The notes under the pieces are model-generated. The model searched no databases. It saw only the letters and a list, made by a program, of their open reading frames with translations, and was not told the DNA's origin. Position numbers and translations under genes: made by a program. DNA of 64,000 nucleotides from the NCBI GenBank assembly GCA_905221605.1, contig CAJNDS010002402.1, positions 184,001 through 248,000 of the forward strand. The letters run 5' to 3'. Source of the DNA: Symbiodinium natans (Eukaryota > Sar > Dinophyceae > Suessiales > Symbiodiniaceae). Shown here piece by piece: positions 32,601-42,041 of this stretch; positions within the stretch are counted from its first letter, which is position 1; every line of letters starts with the position of its first letter.

Positions 32601-34752
32601 GCCATGTTGCTTTGGCCTCACACTCACGGTAGAAAGCCACTACTGCTTCGACCGCTTTGTCGTCCATGGCCTGCAAATGGTCGATCCGCCATCCATCCGG
32701 CCCCGGGCTCTTTAGGGCCAATTTCTTGATCCTTGCCTTGACCTCTTCAGGATTCAGCGGCTCCACGCTGGCCGCCTGTTTTTTGGCTGCATCCTCAAGC
32801 TCCAGCATGAGCGAGGCCGTTTGTGCCATCGGTGTGCCCTTCGTCCACACCGCCGCCCAGTGGTCACGTCGAATGTGTGGCCGTTCCAGCATGTCATATT
32901 CCATGTAGGGTCTCTGTACCACTTTTTCGTCTTTCCGCAAGGCATTGTACAGCGGTCGCATGCCCTTTTCCATGGCCTTGCTGAGCCATTGCTTGTACTG
33001 GTGGGCCGTCTCCTCTATGTCTGCCTTTCTCGCGTAGCATTGCTGTTCATCAATGCGCTTTAGGACAAGTCTGGCGTCTGTGCCTCGTCCCAGGATACTC
33101 ACAAGCATATCCTCCCGGCTCTGCGCATCGCCCTCATAGTACACGTTGAGTCTACTTTGGACTAGGCGCGCCACCGGATGCGCGTCTCCATGATGTCTGC
33201 CTTGCTTGACCCATTGTTGGACACGGTTCCAAAAAGCTGCCCTCTTGCCTGTCCAGACAACGTTCTCCGGGTTGTGGACCACCAATTTCTTCCGGACGAT
33301 TTCTGCTTTGACACCCATACCGTCGATTCGTCCTGTGATCGACCTCTCCACACTTGCACTCAGGTGAGCGAATTTCTCACTGAGTTCATCTTCCATCCTG
33401 GGTTCATCCAAGATGTGGATGGTCTGTGTGTTTTTAACCGGTGTGTATTCCACGGTTTCCGTTACCAGTGCTCCCGCCTTCTTCATTTGGGGAACATCAG
33501 GGCTACTGCACGGTTGGGCTATCCTCCAATGCATCGCAGCATGAGGCCGAAAAGGGGTTTCCCAATCCGTTTTCACTTGCAGGATGGGCACCAAGCATTT
33601 CGCAACCAGCCCATAATCGATTTCGTCCGATCCTTGGGCCGTTGGTTCCCCCACTCCCACAAGTGCACCACCAACTTCTGTCGCCAGAGTTGTGCCCCTC
33701 ATGGTATCCTGGGCTTCATTCCAATCACCCAGCACCATATATGGCACTTTGCAGCCCTTGAGAAAGGCTATCAGTCTCGCCAGTACTTGGATATTGTTTG
33801 GAGCCTGGAATCCGACCCCGCTCTCCAAATACAGACTGACGATGATCAAATCCCAGCCTTTGTTTCTCATGGCACATGCCAGGAAGCCCGCCGGTCCTGA
33901 ACCATACTCGGTAAGGTATCGCAGGTTCCTATGTCGGGGTGCCACCACTGCCAGGCCTCCTTGTACACCCTTAATTTTTGTACTGCCAGGCATGCCAATG
34001 AAGGTGTATCCCATATCTTGGCAATGGCTCATGGCTTGCTGGATACCCTCCGTCTTGAGATGGGTTTCCTGCAGCACCACCAGGTCCGGTCCTAGTTCGT
34101 GTATCCATGCCGCTATGGGTTTCCTCCAGCTGGTGATGTTAGCCGCTGTGATTTTGATACACTCGGCCTTATCATCTTGGCGATACCCACTTGCCACATC
34201 TTCCAAGATCCATTTGGCATATTGTGCGTCCTGCTCCACAAAGGAACGAAGCACTTCGTGGCATGCTCGTTGTTGTAGCGGGTTGAGTTCCTGCTCTTCC
34301 AGCTTCTCAATGGCTTCGAGTGCGGCAGCCTCACTGGAAGCATCATATCTACCCACCACTTGGCATAGCGTTTGCCACTCCTGTGGCAGATCTTTTGGTG
34401 GTTCCTTGGGTTTTGCTTTCCGCTTCTTGGGCTTTTGTTTTCCTCTGCGACCCTCAGCACACGGCGAGGCCGAAAACCGTATTTCCTCAGCTTGCTGCGA
34501 GGCCTTCATGTTCTCCCCTCTAACCGCTGCATGGTCTCTCATCTGTGTTTGGCTTCCCTCAGCTTCTCGCGAGGCCGAATGCTCACATTCCTCTTCGATG
34601 TCTTCCCTTGTCATATGGAAGTATCTGGGCCCTGTGACCGCCCAACTGCTTTCTACAGCTCGGACAGGAGTAGGACCTTTCGTAACTGGACTCCAGCGCT
34701 CTTGGCTGTCCTCCACTGTGCTGTTTGTACTAGGCACATGGGTACTAGACAC
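29662..34752 (-). CDS. Non-LTR ORF2: EEP endonuclease, reverse transcriptase, RNase H
   Basis: 1696 codons. The frame begins at GTG; the first ATG is at about residue 47, so the start is uncertain. Residues 200-410 form an apurinic-type endonuclease: N205, QET (E229), LYLES, GDWNEAQD (D343, N345), DEIDYG (D379), and H404/H408. RT spans about 665-1000: SPGPDGW, FVDLESFFDTI (D806), GVQAGCPAAPS, and WLDDV (896-899), where the usual Y/F before xDD is Trp. A CCHC-like knuckle CKKC...H...C lies at about 1227-1243. RNase H is at about 1308-1450: ATDAS (D1314), E1363, D1383, PSHKT, NDMAD. A Cys cluster near the end (CQLC...CTKC) may bind nucleic acid. Three mini-hairpins near the N-terminus and two later are read in frame as AEG peptides. 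Role: target-primed reverse transcription. Confidence 0.9.
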   Translation of the reverse strand: MSSTHVPSTNSTVEDSQERWSPVTKGPTPVRAVESSWAVTGPRYFHMTREDIEEECEHSASREAEGSQTQMRDHAAVRGENMKASQQAEEIRFSASPCAEGRRGKQKPKKRKAKPKEPPKDLPQEWQTLCQVVGRYDASSEAAALEAIEKLEEQELNPLQQRACHEVLRSFVEQDAQYAKWILEDVASGYRQDDKAECIKITAANITSWRKPIAAWIHELGPDLVVLQETHLKTEGIQQAMSHCQDMGYTFIGMPGSTKIKGVQGGLAVVAPRHRNLRYLTEYGSGPAGFLACAMRNKGWDLIIVSLYLESGVGFQAPNNIQVLARLIAFLKGCKVPYMVLGDWNEAQDTMRGTTLATEVGGALVGVGEPTAQGSDEIDYGLVAKCLVPILQVKTDWETPFRPHAAMHWRIAQPCSSPDVPQMKKAGALVTETVEYTPVKNTQTIHILDEPRMEDELSEKFAHLSASVERSITGRIDGMGVKAEIVRKKLVVHNPENVVWTGKRAAFWNRVQQWVKQGRHHGDAHPVARLVQSRLNVYYEGDAQSREDMLVSILGRGTDARLVLKRIDEQQCYARKADIEETAHQYKQWLSKAMEKGMRPLYNALRKDEKVVQRPYMEYDMLERPHIRRDHWAAVWTKGTPMAQTASLMLELEDAAKKQAASVEPLNPEEVKARIKKLALKSPGPDGWRIDHLQAMDDKAVEAVVAFYRECEAKATWPKQMTVSLIAMLPKNLTRERPIALLHILYRTWVRLRWDLVSTWQVSYAKNAKYDKAVPGSCCLDVAVGRLLRNEVAKTNGVHVVSLFVDLESFFDTIQFQQLIAAATDLQYPPLILKMALEVYMGARYLAADGVLSAGIRATNGVQAGCPAAPSLAKVALHQTIDKIQKRKDVANVDCWLDDVSIDVQHKSFKQAADSAIRVYRSLKDGMDANGFTISSKKTGFVASSTQASKHLRELLLPHEPQVYDVMRDLGVDSTGGRKRRLVTSATRAKKAHARQSKLSRLGPPPSTKLRVVKAAITSVALWGHPSVGVSPKRMKWLRTVVGKHLGKYKLGSLETILDMGAKKCQDPKRTIHKQHFKVVAKVFSAWIGGGKAHFELAWKATWRRLSAAKHHWPLVTGPMAATMAYLMDLKVDASDPGKWKRGNVLNVDWTQPRMGGLAYKWLEGFLEEQKRAAITRQAGGKGAQEGLDWTPHHKLTKLGGLSPGLMEGMKSVWHAGVITESKPGWCKKCQVPATLEHVLKECPYWRDQGFKEPKLQEYLRHKYPWECLWTRALLPKPAVWHPKPPEHLLGLRYQGCFAADATVEAEGLIFATDASGGPGGIDPRVQTSALAVVAMTWKDGELVKVGQITELVYPWQPVVDMERRALFRLMEHTEDLIDVTMDCKPAVQALQKIQPPDDDLEWSKVWNGKKRIKATWVPSHKTEEAFLEKMGPGTLWRRAANDMADKVCGEVAAAAYSPAHKRRVKELDNVVRTLSLAYGERAAHILRRRNEADFPFILDHAHYKEKMEASQKAEGCRKEHGRAKLNKRQRLWQLLENPERGHQWEKGSEHPRNLTLKCQLCGLYVQQTLTNLEVVLEQYCVNQPEARVREEWGIHPSHNMVNLGIRWVCTKCDRTHAPVSQKCNKSLAGECKSRTSQGKLATQAQTLVNGGNMSSVQFQQPRVQFGGKHAKAKPQASAQQKMSLFVRPRQAEGTQ

Positions 34753-34941
34753 AGCTTGACTGCCTTCCCCATGTGCCTGTGGCCATACAATGTCCCCATG
34801 ACACTGCTTCTGGCCACCACCAAAAGTGTAAACAGAGTCTCCCCATTGAGACTCCTCGGGTTTTCCTTTCTTCTTTAGGCTGTTCGGACCAGAAGCTGCT
34901 CTGAGGCGTCGGCCCCTCCGCTCCTGTCCCAGCCTGAGGTT

Positions 34942-35943
34942 TCATTCGCCATGGGCACGCGCCGGCGAGCGTTCGCGCCCCGTCGGCGTTGCCCTGACTG
35001 ACACATCTCGAGACATGCGCATCGGACCATACATGCCAATTTCGACTGGCATGCCTGGCTCTCTTGGTCCGAAGACTCCACTCCAGTCTGTCTCCACGAC
35101 CTTGACTGCCATCTTCGTTTTGAGCGCCTCCGCTTGCTCCTCGGACAGGATGATCCCTTCCTTATCCAGGTATGACGCGACGTCCTTGTACGGCGAGTCC
35201 TCTTCATCTTTCACACAGGCTTGTACCTTCCTCTGTGCTTCCGCAACCTCAAGCTCCGTGGCCTGGATGGCCTGGCTGACTTGCGCAAGCTGCTTCATGG
35301 CCTGCTCGAACTCGCTCTTGATCTTTTCCGTTTTGTCTTGAAGCCGGACCTTCTTCTCAATGAGTGATCTCAGCTTGTTTGTCGTCCTTCTGTATGTACC
35401 AACATGGCGGCTGAGCTCCTGCTTTGGCGTCTCGTCCTCAGGCTTGTATTCCCCTGGCGGGGGAATACCCGCTGCTCTGAGCAGCCTTTGCACTGCGGGC
35501 TCAGCTCCTTGCCACACCGTTTCAATGGCCGCGTGGTACTCCTTTTGCGTCATGCTTTCGGCTTGCGATCCACTGCCTGGTAGTCCCGGGGGCCAAATGG
35601 GCCCCGGCTCCATCGTCTGCGGCTTCCATCCTGCTTCTTCGATGGCCTTCTTTGCCTCCATAGAAAGCGTTCCCCACGCCTTCGTGAGGGCCTGGTCGGC
35701 CATCCCTTCTTTGTTCTTGGCCTGTCTTGTCCACCATGCAGCGTCTTCTTTGGGCCATTGCCACCTCTTACGCTGGCTTGGCCATGCCTTCTCGCGGTGG
35801 TTGGTCTTTTTCCACGCCTTTCCGCAATGCCAGCAGTTCGGGTTGTAGTACAGTTCTGCATTCCAGACCCAGCCCACAGTGGGCACACACAGTACAATGT
35901 TTCCCCATGACTGCTGCACGCCTGATGCCAGTCCCACCAGCAC
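34942..35943 (-). CDS. Non-LTR ORF1: zinc-binding N-terminus and coiled coil
   Basis: About 333 residues; the left part of the frame has no ATG (a GTG at 35943 is the longest choice), so the start is unresolved. The N-terminus has C-x(n)-NCWHCGKAWKK, a likely zinc site, then a Trp/Lys-rich stretch. A long coiled coil starts at about residue 190 (RTTNKLRSLIEKKVRLQDK and onward). The tail is GRERSPAR. The same plan is found at 727-1602. It directly precedes the EEP-RT ORF, the usual position of an RNA-binding ORF1. Four mini-hairpins fill the gap to ORF0, one ending exactly at the apparent start. Confidence 0.65.
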   Translation of the reverse strand: MLVGLASGVQQSWGNIVLCVPTVGWVWNAELYYNPNCWHCGKAWKKTNHREKAWPSQRKRWQWPKEDAAWWTRQAKNKEGMADQALTKAWGTLSMEAKKAIEEAGWKPQTMEPGPIWPPGLPGSGSQAESMTQKEYHAAIETVWQGAEPAVQRLLRAAGIPPPGEYKPEDETPKQELSRHVGTYRRTTNKLRSLIEKKVRLQDKTEKIKSEFEQAMKQLAQVSQAIQATELEVAEAQRKVQACVKDEEDSPYKDVASYLDKEGIILSEEQAEALKTKMAVKVVETDWSGVFGPREPGMPVEIGMYGPMRMSRDVSVRATPTGRERSPARAHGE

Positions 35944-36065
35944 CTCAGCGAAGCGAGGCCGGAAATTCCCTCAACCGCAGTGAGGCCGAACTTTATGTGT
36001 CCTCAGCCGGGGCGAGGCCGAAGCTGGCCACTCCCTCTGCCGAAGCGAGCACAAGCGATCCCTAG

Positions 36066-36611
36066 TCACCACCAGCCCTTCTTGCTCTTGCCCTTGCCCT
36101 TGCTCTTGCCCTTGGAGTAGGACCAGCCGCCACCGGGAGCCCAAACGCCACCCGTCGCGTGCCAATCCGGGTTTCTGGCAGCCTTCGCCTTAGCCTTGGA
36201 TTTTGCCTTCTGCTTTTGCTGAGCCTCGCCACTGTTGCCTTTCCCCTTCTTCTTGACCTTCTGGGCGGCCTCCTCGTCATCCTCATCCAACTCCTTCTTG
36301 GTGATCTCCTTGGCCTTGCGCTTCTCCTCCTGTTCCTTTGCCCATGAATCATCCCTCAACTCCAGATTCCCTTGTGGGTTGAGAGCCAAACGGCCTTGAC
36401 TGCGTAGGACCGTGCTAAAGGCGCACCGAAGACGAACAGCGGAATAAGACACGCGAGTGTGCCCACCGCCAGCAAGAACAAAAGCTACGAGCTGTTCAAA
36501 GCAAGGAGCCGCTTCTGCAGGCACTGTTGAGCCGTGCGCAGTACCCCAGCAAAGCGGACTATTTGTGGATCGACCTGTATTCGGCCGCGAACGTCTGATT
36601 TGAGGCTCCAT
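36066..36611 (-). CDS. Lysine/glycine-rich ORF0 of the non-LTR element
   Basis: About 181 residues from the ATG at 36611 (MEPQIRRSRP...). The first half is unrecognised; the second half is highly charged (KRKAKEITKKELDEDDEEAAQ) followed by Ala/Lys runs and a C-terminal SKGKSKGKGKSKKGWW, a composition suited to RNA binding. It lies on the same strand 122 bp ahead of ORF1. It could be an element ORF or the retrotransposed end of a host transcript; no domain is recognisable. Confidence 0.4.
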   Translation of the reverse strand: MEPQIRRSRPNTGRSTNSPLCWGTAHGSTVPAEAAPCFEQLVAFVLAGGGHTRVSYSAVRLRCAFSTVLRSQGRLALNPQGNLELRDDSWAKEQEEKRKAKEITKKELDEDDEEAAQKVKKKGKGNSGEAQQKQKAKSKAKAKAARNPDWHATGGVWAPGGGWSYSKGKSKGKGKSKKGWW

Positions 36612-36820
36612 GTAAATGCATAAGCCTTGAATATCAAAAGAGCGTAGGTCGAAAACACACCCTCTGCCGAAGCGAGGCCGAAAAAGTTCCCTCAAGCACT
36701 TGGCGAGGCCGTACTCAGGCAGCTATGTTGCTTGCAGCCGATTACCAAGTAGTTTCGATTCGAGTCCTGTTGGAGCCCACCCTCAGGAACAGTCTCCAGG
36801 CAACAGCACTCCCTACCTGA

Positions 36821-38640
36821 GCACCCCACCGGGGTGGAGCCGAAACCTTGAGCCAACAGGAACTTTCGTCTGCACGCTGCGTCGCGTGCCACCCGAGCCG
36901 TTGGTCAAAGTGAAACTAAACTAAAAATTACCTCGCTTGAGGTGTTGCGTTCTCAGCCAAACCCTCTCTCAGCTGCAACCCTCAGCACTCGCAAGGCCGA
37001 ACTTTGCCCTCCGCATGCATTGCTGTTAAGGCACTTGTTGTGCATCAGCCTCCGTAAGTTTGGCAATCCCCACTCAGCACTGGATGTTCTGTTCGAGGCA
37101 TATTCCCTCAGCGCATGCAAGGCCGCAAAGTGAAACACATAAGGCATGAAAGACTGCTACTCCAGGTTCGTACGCAGCTCCGGCTTTTCTCGCACTAATG
37201 CATCTCACGCGGTTGCTTCACGGTGAAACTGCAGCTCGAGGTCCCGGCGTTCTCGCTCTTAAGAACCGGACCGACACTGCAGAGAAGCATGGACTGTTGT
37301 TCCCAGCGGAGGCGAGGCCGAACAACCATTCCGCTGCATCTGCGCAGCCAGGCTCTCAGCTTCTCACTAAGCCAGAGCTATCTCCAGACAGAGTTCCCTT
37401 GCTGGCAAGCCCTCTATCTCTATGTGACCCCGCGGTGCCACGTACAAGCAGCTGCTCTGCGTGTCTGAGGACCACAGTTTTCATTCGGATTTGTTGTTGT
37501 AGGCCTTCCAGTGCTTGAGGCCGAATCCAAACACCACATCACACGTTACACGGCTGGGCAATTTGGCTCCAATATCTGAGATAGTGACACATACTCTAAA
37601 GTTTAGGAGTTCGGCTCCTTTCATCGCTTGTCTTACCACAGGTCTCTTTCGGTGGCCCGTACTCAGCAGCCAGCACATGTACCATCCTCAGACGCCAGCG
37701 CCTTGCCCCAGCAACCCATAAAACCACTCACCAGACAGTGATCCAACATCTTCAGATGTGCATTATGTTGTACTTCTGGTGTGGACTTCGCCTTCTGGAG
37801 GGGTATCTCCATTCCTGCCATCAAGAAAGCTAACTGGGCGTACCTGGAAATGGCCCAGTGCCACCGGTTAACCAGTTTGGACGTGGCCAACTGAAGCACT
37901 AGAAGTACTACGGTTTCTCCAGCCAAACCCGGCTTGTCTCTTTCTTCCGGTGGTTTGACAAGACTCACCCACTCTGAGCTGCCAAAGAACTTGCAGTAGG
38001 ACTGTGGTGCGGCGCAGTGCAAGTTGAAGAGCAGCTGTTGGTGGCTGCTCCCCGGAAAAACCAATTGTAAGCCTTCTTCGGCCTCGCTCTGTGCTGAGGG
38101 TTTGTAGGGTTGGTATTGGCCGGAAAGGATTCAGATGGAGGTTACCCGATCTTCGCGATTTTTCCATCTGAAGGCAACCAATAGTAATCAGCCTGCTGGA
38201 CATGGCAGGCTTGCTTTTGTTTACATCCACGTCTCCTGCAAGGGCTGGGGTCTGTCCGTGCACACAGACAAGGCGGAACCTTGCAGATGTTTAGGTCCTC
38301 GCGGCACGGCCGCTGGAGGTTGTTTGAAGAAACCGCTCAATGGTGAAGGCTGTTGGGTTCTGACTGGAAGCGCAGAAACCTCGACCTGGACGGTTTCTCA
38401 GTAGCACCAGTCAATGAGCTTTACGACACTGATGCCTTTGGTTATTTGTGTCCAGGCAGATCCACCAGGGTTGGGCCAAATCTGTTCTACCTGATTCTAC
38501 CTGCGAAGAATATCCAGTTGTGCTCAGCTTGCAGATCCCCGAAAACCAGCAAACTCGGGCTCAAGCACACCGCTATTGTTCGGGACACTCCTGTCAACAA
38601 CTGCAAGGAGTAGTAGTAGTAGTGCCCAGGCTCGCGAAAG
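36821..38640. repeat. T repeat followed by paralogous non-coding block, copy 2
   Basis: The T repeat (36821-36925) and following DNA match 25456-27000. A segment of about 37975-38295 is inverted relative to copy 1 (26460-26790): the only backward mini-hairpin in the window (38077-38100) lies inside it. About 200 bp at 37765-37970 has no counterpart and, on the minus strand, holds a protein-like frame (37663-38064; ISRYAQLAFLMAGMEIPLQK) of unknown nature. No confident gene. Confidence 0.7.
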
Positions 38641-38792
38641 GTGAAAGTCTGCAAGCCGCTGCAAAGCACCCTTCCAAGCTCTCGTGAAAGCACATGCTAA
38701 AGGTCAAGGTCTCCAAATCGCTAGGTCGCGAGGAAGCTGCGCCCCTGTGCTCTGCAGTCACCAGCAACTCAGACAAGACTGCAATTAGGAAA

Positions 38793-38942
38793 AGTATTAG
38801 TATTAGTATTAGTATTAGTATTAGTATTAGTATTAGTATTAGTATTAGTATTAGTATTAGTATTAGTATTAGTATTAGTATTAGTATTAGTATTTGTATT
38901 TAGTGTTAGTATTAGTATTAGTATTAATATTAGTATTGGTAT

Positions 38943-39009
<67 letters not shown>

Positions 39010-39016
39010 TGTAGTT

Positions 39017-39089
<73 letters not shown>

Positions 39090-39192
39090 CACTAGTAGTA
39101 GTAGTTTTAGTAGCAGTAGTAGTAGTAGTAGTAGCAGTAGTAGTAGTAGTAGTAGTAGTAGTAGCAGTAGTAGTAATGGTAGTGGTAGTATG

Positions 39193-39256
<64 letters not shown>

Positions 39257-39346
39257 CAGTAGCAGTAGTATTAGTATTAGTATTAGTATTAGTATTAGTA
39301 TTAGTATTAGTATTAGTATTAGTATTAGTATTTGTATTAGTGGTAC

Positions 39347-39411
<65 letters not shown>

Positions 39412-39418
39412 TCAGTAC

Positions 39419-39511
<93 letters not shown>

Positions 39512-39525
39512 CAGTAGTGGTAGTG

Positions 39526-39594
<69 letters not shown>

Positions 39595-39605
39595 CTAGTA
39601 GTAAT
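38793..39605. repeat. ATTAGT and AGT microsatellite, about 0.8 kb
   Basis: ATTAGT hexamers (38793-38943 and about 39267-39340) alternate with long pure AGT triplet tracts. All six frames are open over parts of it as Val, Leu or Thr homopolymers; these are artefacts of the repeat. Neighbouring 38641-38792 shows nothing. Confidence 0.97.
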
Positions 39606-39985
39606 AATACCAATTGCAGCAGCAGTGTTTGTCGGCAGCAGTATTAGTACTGGTAGTGGTAGGTAGTCGTAGTAGTGGTCGTAGTCGCAGTCGAAGTCAT
39701 CGTCGTCGTAAAAATGGAACTGGTAGTGTTGGGGTTTCAGAGTTTGGGGTTTAGGTTGAAACTTCAGATTGGTTCCAGCTTCCGAGCGAAAGGTTTCCCA
39801 GTAAACAAAGCGAGAGAGTGCTTCGCACCCCCATTTTGCCGTTAGGCAACAAATCCACGTCTTGTCTTCATTATTCAAAATCAGAGAAGTCGAGAATTAA
39901 TAGAACGAGAATATAGCGGGGTTGGAGGGGCGCAGTCCCTCCCATTTGAAAATCAGAGAAGTCGAGAATGATCTAAATTCCACCT

Positions 39986-40170
39986 CGGTTTGAACCTGGG
40001 TTTGAACCTGGGTTCATTGAACCTGGGTTGAAACCAGGTTCGAACCTGGGTTCGAACTTGGGTTGGAACTTGGGTTCCGAACCTGGGTTCCTGAGTTATT
40101 TGTTCCCTCTCCCCTTCCCCGACGGCCGGACCCTGGGTTGTTTGAACCTGGGTTCAACCCGGGTTGGACG
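39986..40170. repeat. Array of GAACCTGGGTTC palindromes
   Basis: Nine or more near-palindromic GAACC-TG-GGTTC units in 185 bp with variable spacing, interrupted once by an unrelated stretch (about 40095-40130). Each can fold as a 5-bp hairpin. Non-coding. Confidence 0.85.
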
Positions 40171-41051
40171 GGGCCATCCTTAAAACAACAAGTCGCTGAA
40201 CAACCTTACTGACACCAAGGGCGACAATCCACACTCCAGAACCTGACTTTGAGAAGAACCAGTTTTGGCATGAGAACGCAAGGGCAAAAAAGTGCCACTC
40301 AAAGGGTCTCCCCAGTTGCAGCAGCTTTGCCCTGCACACAAGACTTGCCAAGAGACAGGCCACAATCTGCATCATTACAATCAAGAAGGACGTGCTCTGC
40401 CCTGCTTCAATTCTGCTGCAACAAGGCACCACTGCAAACGCAGCTGCTCGACCGGCGTCGTAACCACAAGCCATAGCGCAAAATCTGCGTCAGCGTCAAA
40501 GAGCACTCCAATTCTCGGCTTGTTTTCGCACCCAAAAAACAAGGCTTGCAAACCCAAGAAGTAAAGTCAGAAACTGCTCAAGCGCTTCTGCCGCAGCAAG
40601 AGGCAGTGCGGAGCTTGCCACAACACCTTGTACTCACCACGAGGATCCGGTGCGGAGGTGCTTTCAAGTCTCCAACTTCGACAAGGCTCTTGCGCCGCAG
40701 TTTTGACAAAGCAGCCATCGCTGGTATTCAAGCTTACAACCGTCTTGGATTTTTGCCAAGCACGGTTTTTTGAAGGAGACCTCTTGCCCCTGAGTCTAGC
40801 TTTTCGGGCGGCAAGCATCACACGCGCCAGGCACAGCAGGGCCAACACCATTGCAGTGCTGGCAAGGATTCTGGGAGATTGCTCACATGGCACCCGAAGA
40901 AGCAGCTTCACAGATCGCAAGCCATCCGAAAGCGGCTTCGCAGCAGCGAAAGCTTTTTGTGGTGTCCTTTGAAAACAAGAAGCTTGAACAACATTTCTTG
41001 CGTCGAGTGCAGCCTTCCCGTGAAGCTGTGTGTTATGCTTTAACACGCAAT
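40171..41051. other. No gene seen; left flank of YR-2
   Basis: I see no ORF with recognisable motifs and no repeat shared with other parts of the window. It ends in GCAATG at the YR-2 insertion point. Confidence 0.5.
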
Positions 41052-41202
41052 GTTGCGTGTGATCTTTTCTTTTTCATACACGCATGTTTTGCTACTGCTT
41101 GTCTTGGCGTTGCATATGTTGAGATCACCGCAGGGTTCAGGCTCACGCACTGCAGTGGGCGCCGAGCGCCCCGGAAATCTTCGCAGCAAGATTTTTGAAA
41201 AC
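41052..41202 (+). repeat. YR-2 split direct repeat A1
   Basis: 151 bp matching 50850-51000. It ends AAGATTTTTGAAAAC but, unlike A2, is not followed by a C-rich G4-complement tract. Confidence 0.9.
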
Positions 41203-42041
41203 AGCAAGAAGCAACACTTGACCGTTAATTTGCCAGCAATCTTTGACACTAGCCTCCTAGAAACTTATCCTCTCGAGCCGAAGCGATGGCCCCAGATTGC
41301 AACACATTCTAGCCCGCAAGACAAGCTAGAACTGCATAAGACCTGGCGAGGTCCCGCATGGACCCCAGCAAAACATCGCTGGAAGAGGAGGCCATTGCAC
41401 TCCCAGCATCACGCACTGCTGAAGCAGAATTCTAGATCCGCCAGGCATCAGACGAGCTCGCCACCGCAAGTGCGACCATCTGGCATACCGCATTCCCAGT
41501 AGGGAACCCGCAAGTGCATTCTGGCCTCTGGCCTCTGGCCTCGCTTGAGCCAGGTACAGTCACCGCAGTGACTCGCAGTGCCCACGCATTGGTTTTTCTG
41601 CACTTGCAGCATCTTTTAGCAACAGTCGCATGCTGTTCTGTGTCTGTGCATAGCCGCAGAACCGCAACTTTAGCCTCGCATGGGCCAGGTACCGCTGTTG
41701 AGCCGCAGGACGATACTTTCTGCGCAGCACTCAGCATCGGCAAGACTTTGCTCGCCTTGCAACAGTGTGATCAGTCTTTGCGCCTTTTGCATTACTGCCA
41801 CTCGCAATGTGCCCCTGCAGTGCTCAAGTCAGCACAGCCCCTAGAGGCACAAGTGTCGCAGACCGCAGGTTCTGCATGTGCTCATATCCACAGAATGCAC
41901 TGCAGTCATGGCATGCTGCAAGCACCGCCTCAGGAACGCACACAGCACATCATGCATAGTGCATCTTGACGCTCTTCACAGCTTCACAGCTTCTAACTGC
42001 ATAACTGCACCCAGCAATTACTGCATTCAGCCGCCGGGCCC
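41203..42041. other. YR-2 5' leader, no gene seen
   Basis: About 840 bp between A1 and the first ORF. Several short open frames but no recognisable protein. Probably an untranslated leader with the element's own base bias. Confidence 0.5.

Larger units (their letters stand above)
27967..36611 (-). mobile_element. Non-LTR retroelement with five consecutive ORFs
   Basis: In minus-strand order: lysine-rich ORF0 (36611-36066), zinc-finger/coiled-coil ORF1 (35943-34942), EEP-RT-RNase H ORF2 (34752-29662), RNDW ORF (29497-29184) and kinase-like ORF (29181-27967). Gaps are 122, 189, about 165 and 2 bp and are filled with mini-hairpins. No LTRs, poly-A tail or clear target duplication seen; boundaries are those of the outermost ORFs, not of the element. 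The order suggests a polycistronic RNA, although the last two ORFs could belong to a neighbouring unit. Confidence 0.7.

Noticed and set aside
38769-39878. 369-residue Thr/Leu/Asn-rich frame and Val homopolymer frames
   Set aside because: They are translations of AGT/ATTAGT repeats.
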